From contig JAXRKN010000038.1 in the NCBI GenBank assembly GCA_038502055.1, positions 496,001 to 560,000 of the forward strand: a DNA stretch of 64,000 bases, read 5' to 3'. The notes beneath the pieces are model-generated. The model searched no databases and had not been told where the DNA came from. It saw only the letters and a program-made list of their open reading frames with translations. This stretch comes from Tanytarsus gracilentus (Eukaryota; Arthropoda; Insecta; Diptera; Chironomidae). Positions 38,303 through 49,730 of the stretch are shown here, in pieces. A program made the position numbers and the translations under genes. Within the stretch, counting starts at the first letter, position 1; the number at the start of each line of letters is the position of its first letter.

Positions 38303-39043
38303 TTTTTCAAACAAATTTATCGATATCAACTTCTCTTTCTCTCTCTTTGACACAATTCATAAATAAGATAAATTTTTAAAATTCTTTTTTGAAACGAAAC
38401 CAAAAAATGCATGAGACAATTTTTTTGAATATCGCTAGTTAGGATTAATCGCAAAAAGACTCGACACGCAATGATACAATAAGATGCGATATATATATAT
38501 ATTTTTGTAGCGGCTATCACACAGCTATGTTGTAAATATATGTAACATTTGATGATTGTAAATAGGCTAGCTTTTGAAAAATGCTTCTCAATCAATTATT
38601 TGCTTGTTAAAAATGTGCTCTGGAAGTAATATTGCAAAATATTAAGGGGGCCGTTCTTAAATTATGTCTTTTAACAAATTTTATGATTTTAAATTTTCTG
38701 GAAATAAAAATAATTACTTATGCAAGTCTGAAATACTTTTAAAAATAAATTAAGATGTACTGACGTAATTTAGGAACATCCCCAACAGCATAAAAAATTT
38801 TACTTTGACCTCAAATTATCAAAATTTTAAAATCTATTTCAAATATTAATGCACAATTCTTCCAGTTTTAAACGCAAGTTGTTAATGTTGAATTTATAGT
38901 CTTAAAAAAATAACCAGGACGTGACGCAGTTAATTGGTTATAGCACGTTATAAATTTCTTATTCCTTCTCTCTCTCTTTCTCTCTATATAATCATTTAAA
39001 TTTTAACGAATTTTAACCTTTGCAAAACAATTTTTTCCAACAG

Positions 39044-39107
39044 GAAAATAAAATCGTGGGAGATTGAATATGAATATGAATCACAAGAATGCATAAACAA
39101 GCTATAA
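39044..39107 (+). CDS. Alternative last exon of the second TipE homolog
   Basis: The donor at 37951/37952 leaves two bases (AA). Joined to 39044 after a TTTTTTCCAACAG acceptor, the frame reads KKIKSWEIEYEYESQECINK then L and a TAA at 39105-39107, giving a 292-residue variant. The exon used in the main model (38254) joins the same donor in the same phase. An AATAAA follows this stop at 39286-39291 and another lies between the two candidates at 38703, so each ending has its own poly(A) signal. It has not been shown to be transcribed. Confidence 0.5.
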
Positions 39108-39641
39108 GTCATCACACAAATAATTTTACTGATAATTATTAAAAACTTTAAAAATCTCCGCTTTGCATTCGAATGAAAAAAAAAGTTGCTCGTAAGCTGA
39201 AAAAATGTCCTGAGGAAAATTTTGTGATTTAAAATTAAAATTTAATCTGAAACGAAGAAAAAGTTGTTAAAAATCATTATGAAATAATAAAAATGAATTT
39301 TCTTTTACGCTTCAAAAGTTTGTTTTTATTGTAGAGCTACAATTAATTTACAAAAGTCCTTCAACAATTATAATAAAATATTTATTCTCCTTAATAAAAA
39401 AAAAAGTTTCCTTCCTTACAACTAATAATGATGTGATGTTTGTCTTTCTTATCTATAAGTGACACTAGTAATTATTTTAGTACAAGCCTTTTTAAATTTC
39501 AACTTGTATATGCACAAATACGTGGGTTTTTGTTTGGACGAAGGTTGATGAAAATTTGTGATTAAATTCACGTTGCACAAGAAAAATCTTTGATAACGAC
39601 TACAATAGGGTAATATCATGATCAACATATAAATTAAAAAT
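39108..39641. other. Intergenic region, convergent with Ero1
   Basis: This AT-rich 0.5-kb gap contains the putative 3' UTR of the TipE homolog (with AATAAA at 39286) and that of Ero1 on the minus strand. No other feature was seen. Confidence 0.5.
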
Positions 39642-41417
39642 CTATCTCAATTGGCTTCTAAACATCTCTAAAAAGTAGATTGAGTTTGACAGTCTGTGAA
39701 GAAAGAAAAATATATCAATTATTTTGCAAACTGCTTAAATTTAGCGTAAAATTACCTTCCAAATGCATTGAAAAGTGAAACAATTTCGTTTCGCTTCATT
39801 TTAAATTGAGGTACGTCTTTGCTTCCAGCTTTCGATTCTCCACTTTGAATTATAACGTTGCTGTCAAATTGTGGGGAGAAAAGAATTTTGAGGGCGGTGC
39901 CCATGCCTTGCGTCTGCAGTTTTCCCCACAGACGACACTTGTCACATCCTACGCAATCCATGATGCGAGTGATGTTAAGAAATTTTTCTCGAAACTCATA
40001 TTTGAGTTTTTTTGATGCGCCACTAAACATGATGCTTTCGTCAAAATGCGATGGAAATTTCTCAATGATGTTTAATAAATCTCGAACAGCAAGTTGTACT
40101 TCGCTATCGGTTTTTTCAATTCCCGTAAAATATTCTTCATTTTTAAGATAAGGTGCCACTTTTGCGATAGCACGAAGTTCGACAAGGTAAACGAAGTAGA
40201 GATTTCGAAGCCACTGCTCTCCCTCACCGTAAGTTGATTCCGGACTAAAGCGTTCTTTGAAAATCTTAAGATTCGGTCCCCAATTTCCCTGAGGCGATGA
40301 TAGTCCCATTGGTGCTTGCTTATCAGGAAATAAGTAGTTTGCAGAGAGATGAATATTGATGCTCGTATGAAGACCCGAGACCATGCGATAGAAAACTCTC
40401 TCTTCCAAGCATGTGTCTTGCAGAATATTACTCTTCATGACCGATGAATATGAACTTCTTTCATATGAACCAGATTGTCGCTCCTTTGATTCTTGAGTTT
40501 TAAAACAATTTTCATTATAAATAGTCTCCCATATGCGATGAGCTGAACGACCCTGATAACCGGTGTATCCTAAATAAAAGAAATTTTAGCAAATTATTAA
40601 TAAAATTAGGATTTTTTCTTACTCTCAGGATTTAGCAGCAAATCAATATATTCTGCCTTTTCATCGTCATGATCCATTATGCAAAATCTATCCTGTGCTT
40701 CATCATATTTAGACCATTTTTCAAGCTCTTCAATTTGTTTTTTACTAATTGACGTGTTTAGGTAATCGATATCACTGTTATAGTCCTCGCCACAACCCAT
40801 CTGCTCACTTTTCTTTATAAACTTTTGTAATTGAGAACCTTCTTCTTCACTGCCTTTAATTCCAAGTGGAACGTCCTTATCTTCGCACGCCTTTACATGG
40901 CAAAATTTCATTGCACATTGAAAATCGACATCCTGCCAAAAAGGACACTCATTGTGGAGATTGACTTTGTAAAATCTAAAGTAATTGCTGTTTAGTAAGC
41001 TCTTCAGTCTCGGAAAGATTTTCACGTTATTGTAATAGTCAACCGTGTCAACGTTACAGCTACAATCGTCAACGGATCCCTTGAGCTGTGAAATTGAAAA
41101 GAAATTTCATGAGAAAAATCCCACGCAAATGCAGACGTCATTAGGTTTGATTATAAAACATCTAGGCAAGGCACTTGCTTAAATATATTTCAGGATATAT
41201 GTCTGATATATGCCGTTAATTGCACGTACACAGATTCTTATTAGAAAATTTTCTTAATGACGAAAAATATTTATGACTCATCAATTAAGTTAATTACACT
41301 CACCTCACAAAAGCACTGTTTCTCTGCACTATCATCTGGTGAATTAAAATAGGCTCGAGAACTTGGAAAATTGCTGACATTGAAAAGTAGCAGGAAAATT
41401 AAAACAAATTTCGTCAT
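39642..41417 (-). CDS. Ero1L: Ero1, ER thiol oxidase
   Basis: Four exons on the minus strand (41417-41304, 41085-40623, 40569-39756, 39693-39642) give 480 residues, close to the Drosophila protein. Ero1 uses FAD and O2 to reoxidise protein disulfide isomerase in the ER lumen. Residues 1-23 are a signal peptide (MTKFVLIFLLLFNVSNF). The N-terminal shuttle region has CFCE, DDCSCNVDTVDYYNN, and CPFWQDVDFQCAMKFCHVKAC. The junction of exons 2 and 3 restores NPERYTGYQGR, a strictly conserved FAD-region motif. The active-site CxxCxxC is CVGCDKC at residues ~398-404, followed by RLWGKLQTQGMGTALKILF. The last exon is only 52 bp and ends FRSQLR. The protein lacks a KDEL retention signal, as is usual for Ero1, which is retained through partners. 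Confidence 0.96.
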
Positions 41418-42856
41418 TTTTGCACAAATAGTCGCACTAGCTAGTTATTTAAATTTTAAGAAGTGTCAACAGTTTTAATGTTCACTTAATAATGCTTCTA
41501 GCATTATTCTTGCCTCCTTTTAAATAATAAATGAAATTTCTCTGATGAGAGAATTTTTTACGTGTCTCTTTACGCGCCCTTTTCACTCACTTGATTCCCC
41601 CAAATATTTTTTGAACATTAATTTTTTAATCCAAAAATTCCACTTTAACTGATGATTTAACACAATATAATCAATGCACAAACTTAATTAAACATTTTAA
41701 AAATATCAACAAAATTTAAAACCAATCATTCACGTCACAATGAACAAACAAGATGGGTCTGCAAACGGCGTTGCCATTTCCAATAGCTCCGCTGTCTTAG
41801 ATTAGTACCCCATAGTTCTGAAAAATGGACATTAGTGGCACTCCTGGCCGACCATGATGGACATTCCTCAAAAATGTAATGTAATAAATTCTGATGAATG
41901 GAGTTACGATAATGAAGCCATAGTTTGAAAATGGAATTAGTGGCCTCTGGCCGACATGATAGAATTCCTAAAAATCATATGATCTTCCTCATGCAATTAG
42001 AGTTCAACGATACCATGAAGCATGTTCTGAAAAATGGACATTGTGGACTCCTGGCCGTCCATGATGGAATTCTTAAAAATCGTCAATGTCATCGATTCCT
42101 GATGCAATGAGAGTTAACGAATAATGAAGCCATAGTTCTGAAAAATGGACATTGTGGCCTCCAGGCCGGCCTTGATGGACATTCTTCAAAAATCGTCAAT
42201 GTCAATCGATTCCTGATGCAATGACGAGTTCAACGACATACATGAAGCCATAGTTCTGAAAAAAGGACAGTAGTGGCCCTCCAGGCCGGCCTTGATGGAC
42301 ATGCTTCAAAAATCGTCAATGTCAATCGATTCTGATGCAATAACGAGTTCAACGATCCATGAAGATATAAAAGAAAATTTGTTGAAAAGAATTTTTGCAC
42401 TCAGGGCTGTCCTTGGAGGGTTGTACCTCAAAAAAAATACTTCTTGCACTAGAGCAAAACCCGATCTTTAGCCACAAACCCGAGTCAAATCCGACCAGCC
42501 GTTCTTTTTCTGTCTGGAAGTGGGTGAGTAATGGAATAATAAGATGCTTAAATGGCTCTAACTCCTCGTAGGATCAACCGATTTCAAATCTGTTTTCGCC
42601 AGTTTGTAGGGTTTGACTAGGCCTATCATTTGAGTATAAGTTTTGATATTGCAAAATGTAATGTCTTGGCACTAGGGGCCGAAAACAGGTTTTGGAAAAA
42701 TCCAAAATTAATATATAGCGGAGCTATAATTTTAAAAATCATGTATAAAAAATTTCTTAACGGTCAAACAGTTTTTGAACAATAATTTTTTGTTTACAAA
42801 CAAACTTTTTTTGCGAATTTCATAAATTTGCTAATTTAATTTATTAAACTAGTTTA
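41418..42856. promoter_or_regulatory. Divergent region, Ero1 / REV3, with minisatellite
   Basis: The region between the divergent Ero1 and REV3 start codons contains a ~110-bp minisatellite (41810-42364). A GC-richer stretch at 42400-42720 has the look of a dispersed noncoding repeat but has no second copy in the window. Promoters for both genes are expected near each end; none is obvious by motif. Confidence 0.4.
41810..42364. repeat. Minisatellite, five degenerate copies of ~102-118 bp
   Basis: Units begin with CCATAGTTCTGAAAAATGGA or a close variant at about 41810, 41918, 42020, 42130 and 42248. Each runs through a GGCC-rich block (GGCCTCCAGGCCGGCC in the fourth copy), AAAATCGTCAATGTCA, ATCGATTCCTGATGCAAT and GAGTTCAACGA to CATGAAG. 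Copies 4 and 5 agree best; copies 1-3 carry many one-base losses, so the unit length drifts. Confidence 0.85.
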
Positions 42857-45800
42857 ATGGCATCGGAAGGGATTCTTTCGATTAAAATCGTCACTGTTGA
42901 TTACTATAGCACATTTCCAATACCGAATCTCGATGTGACACATTCAGAATTTCGCAATTCGCCGGTAATTTCTAAAACTTCCATATTTAACTTTTAATAT
43001 TTCTCATCACACAGACGTTTTTTTAGGTAAAATCAGTTTCAGTTTTAAGAGTTTTCGGCGTTACGAAAGATAAGCGAAAAATATGCTGTAACATACATCA
43101 GGTAAGTTAATTAACATTAATTAGTTATTATTCTAACATCCAGCAGGTTTTCCCATACTTTTTCATTCCATGTCCTGAGAGTGATCCATCAAAAATTGAA
43201 AATCTAATGCAAGAGCTTGCAACATGCATCGATAAAACAATTAATTCATCCTTTGGACAAACAAATAGTAACAATCAACATGTATACCGGATATCACTCT
43301 GTAAAGGCATTCCTTATTATGGATATCATGCTAATGAACATCAATTTTTTCGCATCGAGCTTTACAATCCAAACTTGATAAAGAGAACTGCAAATTTACT
43401 TCAATCAGGAACAATTATGGGAAAAATGTTTCAGCCTCACGAGAGCCACATACCTTATGTATTAAAATTTTTCATCGACTACAATCTTTTCGGAATGAGT
43501 TATATTCACGTGCCTTTGCAGAAAGTCCACAATAGATTTTCGGATGAGAGCAGATTTAAAAAGCGATCAGTGTCTCAGCTGGAAGTTGATTTTAATGCCA
43601 AATACATATTAAATCGATTAGCTTTAGCTCAGTGCGATGTGGGCAAAAATGCAAATGCTGGTATTGAGTCAATTTGGGAGGATGAGAGGAAACGTAGAGC
43701 TGATAATTTTTCTCAAGACGGACCGGAATTAAAAACTCAAGAGGACGAGTTTCGAGAATGTCAACCCACCAGCAGCCACGATTTCTTTATGCGAGCATTA
43801 CAAGCCAGTTTAGCAACTTCGAATAATGAGTCATTTACTCAGTCAGATAGCGATTCAACGTTTAAAAGAAAATTCAATCTTAAAAACTTTCTTGACACTT
43901 CAAGTTATGCAGTTGAATTTTCTCAAAGCTCAGAGTCTTCTCATGGTAGCAGTAAAAATAATTTAAACGAGAGTCAATCGGTTGAGGAGTTGGAAAACTT
44001 TTTTATTAACTGTGCTGCAAATGGGAATATTGAAGAAACTGTTATCTCACAGGAAAATCGAAGTGAAGAAAAAAGTTTCTTTCAACATTCATCGCAAAAT
44101 TTAGAAATAATTAAGAGTGATGATGAAGACGAAAATGAATTTAACATGACCATCGCTGATTTAGAGGCAGGCTTTATAAATGATGTTGAAGAGATTACCG
44201 AAAAATTTCCTCAACTCGATGGTGTTGATGACGAAATACAAATAAAACAAGAGCTTTCACCATCGCAACACACTTATCAAAGAGATTGTGAAAAAGATTT
44301 CCATCCTGTGGCAGGTCCATCAAGATTGAAAGATCAATCAATTACTGACATTCTCGATAGTTCAATCATTCAAGATAATTTAAGGAGTTTGGCCATGCAA
44401 TTTGGTGATTTCGGAAATGTGAAGAAGGAAGTCAAGGCTGAAAAAAATTATGAGTATGAAACGAGCATTTTTGATGAAACTTTTAACGATTTTGAAGAGT
44501 TTGAGGAGATTGAAAATGAAAGTGAGTTCGAGGAGAGCGATTATTGTGTCATAGCTCCATTAGTTGATCCGCCAGAGCCTTCAAGTGTGCTTGATAATTT
44601 AGACAAATATGATATTCCACCCGTAGTCAATCCTATCGCTTTCTATGGCGATTCAAATGACTTGACAGACAAAAAAGAAGTTGGCGGAACAATATTAGAA
44701 GTACCAGGAAATAAATTGAACGATTGTAATGATTTTAAGAGTGTCATTTTCGACACAAGTCAAATTAATTTTTATCAGGGTCTTAAAATTAAGCACAATC
44801 TGGGATTTGTTCCAAAGCAAGTGGCAGCAAAAATTGAGCTTATAAATGATGAAAGTGATGTGATATTGCAGTCCATTCAAGAACCCCCAACTTATGGAGA
44901 CGCAAAAGACTGGCTGCAGTCGTTTGATGTAAAGGAAAAAACTTTTAATGAACTGGAAGAGAGTCCGGTTAAAATGAAGCGAGAAAAAACTTTAATGATG
45001 CTAGAAATTGAGAAAGATTTAGAAGATCCCGATGCAACACTAATTCCAGAAACGCCTGGATCATCCAAACTTAATAACACAACTGTCATCGAGAGCTCAC
45101 TTGAAAAGGAAATAATCTCACCGCAACTGACTGAATATATTGAGGAAGACATCTATTTGAGTTATAGTGCTAGAAAAACAAAAAGACGACGAAAAATGAA
45201 ACAAAGTTTTAGCAAAAAATTTCAAGAAATCATGAAGTCAAAAGTGATGTCATCGTCGATGGAGAATTTATCGAACATCGATTCACCACAATCTTCAATA
45301 ATGTCCGACTCGTCTGAGGATGTTGCTAAAGACTCGCAAGAAAATTCTAGTGAAAGAACATTAGATTATTCAGTTATGATTAATGCGAACACACCGGAGG
45401 GTCAAATTTCAAACGAGAGCCACGAACTTTTTAGCAACACTTTTGGGTTTAAACTTCAACTTGAAAGCCTCCAATCAAACGATGAACATACCGATTTAAC
45501 AATTTTGTCGATGGAACTTCACGTTCAGACGCAAGGAGAATTTAAACCGAATCCCGAAACTGATGAGATTGCAGCTATATTTTATTCACTCGAGGGTCTT
45601 TATGTTAATGGCGTGTCAACTTGCAGAAATGGAATTATTGCTGTAAGTACTTTAGACATTGGATATTTTAAAGATGGCGTTTCAATTCAGAAAGTTGAAA
45701 ATGAACAAGAACTGCTTGAAATATTCTTCCGTAAATTTCGACTATACGATCCCGACATTCTAGCCGGCTACGAAATTGAACTCGCATCTTGGGGTTATTT

Positions 45801-48085
45801 AATTGAAAGAGGATTAGTGCTTAACTTGAATTTCTGCAATGCACTATCAAGAATGCCACTGGAGAAAGATCAAATAAGAAAACCAATTATACAAAATTTA
45901 GAAGAGGATGACAGAGCGGATCAAGGAGATTATTACAGTGAACAAAAAATTCCTGGTCGAATTCTCTTAGATGTTTGGCGATTGATGAGACACGAGATTG
46001 CTTTAACTTCTTACACCTTTGAAAATATTAGCTATCACATTCTTCATAGAAGATATCCTAAACATTCTTATAGCACACTAACCTCAATGTGGAAGCATAC
46101 ATTGAAAAAGTGGATTGTTGCTGATTATTACATGACACGTGCTCAAACACTTTTAGAGATTTTAAGACAACTCGATTTAGTTGGCAGAACATGTGAGCTT
46201 GCTAAACTTTTTGGAATTCAATTTTATGAAGTTCTATCAAGAGGATCGCAGTTTCGAGTTGAAAGTATGATGTTGAGGATAGCAAAAAGAAGAAATTTTG
46301 TGCCAGTTTCACCGTCCATGCAGCAACGTGTTCATATGCGAGCACCCGAGTACATTCCATTGATATTAGAGCCTGAAAGTAGATTCTACACTGATCCCGT
46401 GATTGTTCTCGACTTTCAGAGTCTCTATCCAACCGTAATGATAGCTTACAATTATTGCTTTTCAACATGCCTCGGAAGAATTGAGCACTTGACAAAATGG
46501 TCAAATCAACCATTTGAGTTTGGAGCTTATCAACTAAAAATTCCACCATCTAAACTCCAACAATTGCTTGAGAAGGATTTAATTACCATTTCACCATGCG
46601 GTGCAGTCTTTGTAAAGGCATCGGTAAGAGAAGGAGTTCTTCCTCGAATGCTGAAAGAAATTCTCGACACACGTGTTATGGTTAAACAGTCGATGAAACT
46701 TTATAAAAATAATAATGCCCTTCAAAGAGTTCTTCACTCGAGACAGTTGGGCTTAAAATTAATGGCGAATGTAACGTATGGCTATACAGCGGCGAATATG
46801 AATGGAAGAATGCCGGCAGTTGAAGTTGGTGACTCGGTAGTTAGTAAAGGAAGAGAAACGTTAGAGAGAGCAATACGTTTAGTCGAAACTAATGAGAAGT
46901 GGCGCGTTAAAGTTTGTTATGGTGATACTGACTCACTATTTGTACTTGTGCCTGGAAGAACTCGTCAAGAGGCATTTAAAATTGGCGAAGAAATTGTAGA
47001 CGCTGTAACAAAAGACAACCCAAATCCTATAAAGTTAAAGCTAGAAAAAGTTTACCAACCATGCATCCTTCAAACTAAAAAGAGATATGTTGGAAATATG
47101 TATGAAAGTGCTGATCAGCAAGAGCCAATTTTTGAAGCGAAAGGAATTGAAGTAATCAGACGTGATGGTTGTCCGAGCTCTGCTAAAATTTTAGAAAAAT
47201 CACTTAAAATTCTTTTTGACACGCACGACGTGAGCAAAGTAAAACACTATGTGTGCAGACAATTTTCGAAAATTCTTGAGGGAAAATCAAATATTCAAGA
47301 TCTCATCATTGCAAAAGAATTTCGAGGAATTTCCGGTTATAAGGAAAAAGCTTGTGTGCCAGCATTAACTCTTACAAGGTACTCTTTGATACAATTATAT
47401 TTAGTTAAATTATTGACATTTTATAATTTTAGAAAATGGAAAACAGTTGATTCACGCAACGAGCCGAGAAGATCAGAACGAGTTCCATTTTTAATCGTCA
47501 ATGGACCACCAAATTCAATTTTAATTCGTCTCGTAAAATCACCCCTAGAAGTACTCAATGATGAGGGCTTAAAAATCAATTCGCTTTATTATATAACAAA
47601 ATCAATCATTCCTGCTTTAAATCGATGTTTCTTATTGCTCGGTGTCAATGTATCAAATTGGTGAGAATTAAAATTGATTATTTTTTCGAATTATAAAGAC
47701 AATTGAATTTTTTAGGTTCACAGACCTGCCAAAAAAGCATCAAGCATTACCAACGAACGCATCTAAAAGCGATCAAGTAAAAAAAAGCACAATTTCTCAA
47801 TTTTTCTCTTCGACAAGCTGCGTCATTTGTGATATAAATTGTGAAAAAGTCATGTGCGATGTTTGCCGAAGAAACGTCCAAGAATCTACGCTTATCTTAT
47901 CGAACAAAATTTACCATATCGAAAAAAAATATGAGGCAGTGAAGCAAATGTGTGGAACGTGTTGTCAAAGAAATTTCGATACTGACTGCGTTTCTCTCGA
48001 TTGTCCAACTCTCTATTCGCTAACTAAAATCAAGAGAAACCACAAACAAGTGATCAATCTTCGTGATGTTCTCGATTCGTTTTAG
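42857..48085 (+). CDS. Rev3: REV3, DNA polymerase zeta catalytic subunit
   Basis: Five exons (42857-42964, 43027-43101, 43147-47378, 47433-47660, 47716-48085) give 1670 residues. REV3 with REV7 forms the B-family translesion polymerase that extends from mismatched or damaged termini. The N-terminal domain is recognisable (MASEGILSIKIVTVDYYST). A long acidic, Ser-rich, poorly conserved middle (residues ~220-830) follows, then the exonuclease-like and polymerase domains. Polymerase motif A is DFQSLYPTVM (~1150), motif B KLMANVTYGYTAANMNGRMP, motif C YGDTDS (~1320). The C terminus has two Cys clusters, CVIC...CDVC (CysA, zinc) and CGTC...CVSLDC (CysB, the iron-sulfur site). The gene converges on cardiolipin synthase with only 93 bp between stop codons. 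Intron 3 is 54 bp and in frame. Confidence 0.97.
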
Positions 48086-48178
48086 CATAAGTTAAATAGT
48101 TTAATGTTAACAAAAATTCATATAAAAGAATTAAATTTTTTTATTGGGACTTTTACATCTCAAAATTAGCACGAATTT

Positions 48179-49105
48179 TTATTTCTCTATATCACTTTTT
48201 TGTGACGCTGCTTTTCTAAGATACTTGTAGGTGTTTTTTCTCTGGGTATAATAGGACAATGCTGCAGCGGCAGTCGTTGCACCAGTCAAGTACCACAAGC
48301 TCTGCAGCATAACATGATCACCGTAATTAAAAACGGGAGCGCCCAAAGAAACGGCAATCGTAAAAAGTTGAACAACTGTATTTACTTTGCTGATAAATGT
48401 CGGCGCAAGTTCTGCCGTAACATGCGTTGCATCAAAGTATTTGGAAAAGGTTCTATGTTCCACTGGAAGACTATTGAATCGAATAACGAATGCGGCTCCA
48501 ATAAGAAACACATCGCGTAGGACAATCATGCTCGTGAGCCAAAAGGGAAACAGGTTACTATAGGTCAGCGATAAAACGAGAGTTGTCACTAAGATTTTGT
48601 CGGCCAGAGGATCCAAAAAACTCCCGAAATTTGATTTTTGTCCTTGCCAGTTACGCGCAATATAGCCATCAGCTAAGTCTGTAAAACCGGCCACGATCAT
48701 AAGACCAAGTGATAGATTATAATCACCATGAATGATTGTATAGCCAAGATAAGGCGATAATGCAATTCGACCAATGCAGAGGAAATTTGGAATAGTAAAA
48801 ATATTCTCGCGTTCAATCACCTCCTCGACCTTTGTTTTTTTATCTTTTATGTTCTGCTGGATCTGATGTCTTTTCTCTTTAAGTTGTTTCCTTTTCTTTT
48901 CGATTGCCTCCTGAAATATTTCAGTGCTCTTAACACTCTTCACCGACAAATCAGTTTTCTTAACTTGTGTGCAGAAGTACTTCCGGTTGTCGATAATAAT
49001 CCAGTGGGATTTACATGTTAAAGCGGTAACTGGTCGAACGAACTGAACGAGTGCCTTAGATCTTAGTGACACCGAGCAGCATTGAATTAATTTTAGAGGT
49101 AGCAT
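48179..49105 (-). CDS. CLS: Cardiolipin synthase (CDP-alcohol phosphatidyltransferase)
   Basis: A single exon encodes 308 residues. The CDP-alcohol phosphotransferase signature lies at residues 143-169: D143-LA-D146-G147-YI-A150-R151, then G161-SFL-D165-PLA-D169. All four metal-binding Asp residues are present. The eukaryotic cardiolipin synthases share the preceding NIFTIPNFLCIGRIALSPYL and the following VTTLVLSLTYSNLFPFWLT. The enzyme joins CDP-diacylglycerol and phosphatidylglycerol in the mitochondrial inner membrane. The N-terminal ~100 residues are basic and Ser/Thr-containing (MLPLKLIQCCSVSLRSKALV), fitting a mitochondrial targeting sequence, with a Lys/Gln-rich stretch at ~70-95. Several hydrophobic helices follow the signature. 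It is divergent from gek, 625 bp away, and convergent with REV3. Confidence 0.94.
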   Translation of the reverse strand: MLPLKLIQCCSVSLRSKALVQFVRPVTALTCKSHWIIIDNRKYFCTQVKKTDLSVKSVKSTEIFQEAIEKKRKQLKEKRHQIQQNIKDKKTKVEEVIERENIFTIPNFLCIGRIALSPYLGYTIIHGDYNLSLGLMIVAGFTDLADGYIARNWQGQKSNFGSFLDPLADKILVTTLVLSLTYSNLFPFWLTSMIVLRDVFLIGAAFVIRFNSLPVEHRTFSKYFDATHVTAELAPTFISKVNTVVQLFTIAVSLGAPVFNYGDHVMLQSLWYLTGATTAAAALSYYTQRKNTYKYLRKAASQKSDIEK

Positions 49106-49730
49106 AATATTTTGACGTTCTAAAAATAGAAAAAATAAATTAAAAAATTACTCAACATGGAATTAATTTTTGAATTCTTTTAATTAATTGATTTCACTTT
49201 ATGTCAACATTAAATAACAATTAAGATCAAGTTTAATAATCAATTAATGAATAACTCACACTCCGCCGAGTTGTAATTCACATCATAAAATCAATTAATA
49301 ATTTTTTGATTTTTTTGATCACAATTTTCAAAACATTCGCTCTATCTCGCTCACACATCAACACAACCCTGCCATCTCTTTCCAATTTTTTTCGCCATTT
49401 CATTGCGTTTGCAAGCAGGGCGACTGAAATTCTCGAATATAAAATTTTCACAACAACATTTTTGCCAATTTAAACAGTCAAAATCGCATAATTAAGGTCC
49501 GAAAATAAGTTAAAAGTAATAAGTAGCAATCGAGTGCCAGCAAGCAATCAAAGTTGAGTCGATAAGCGCGCTTAAATAGTTGAAAAAGTGAAATTTTCCA
49601 ATTTGTGGGTGAAAGAGTGAGTGAGTGAGAGAGAAAAAAGAGTTGGATAAAAATAAAAAAGAAAAAATGACAGTTTCCCATTGTCTATGGACGATTGCTG
49701 CGTAACTGAGTTTAGTTTTTGCACTTCAAA
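49106..49730. promoter_or_regulatory. Divergent promoter region, cardiolipin synthase / gek
   Basis: This 625-bp gap lies between divergent start codons. It is less AT-rich around 49335-49430 and should hold the promoter and 5' UTRs of both genes. A run of GA repeats (49610-49635) lies in the presumed gek 5' UTR. No TATA box was seen. Confidence 0.4.

Noticed and set aside
38487..38502. AT microsatellite and other simple repeats (for example 50420-50432, 58247-58263)
   Set aside because: Ordinary short simple repeats of insect noncoding DNA.
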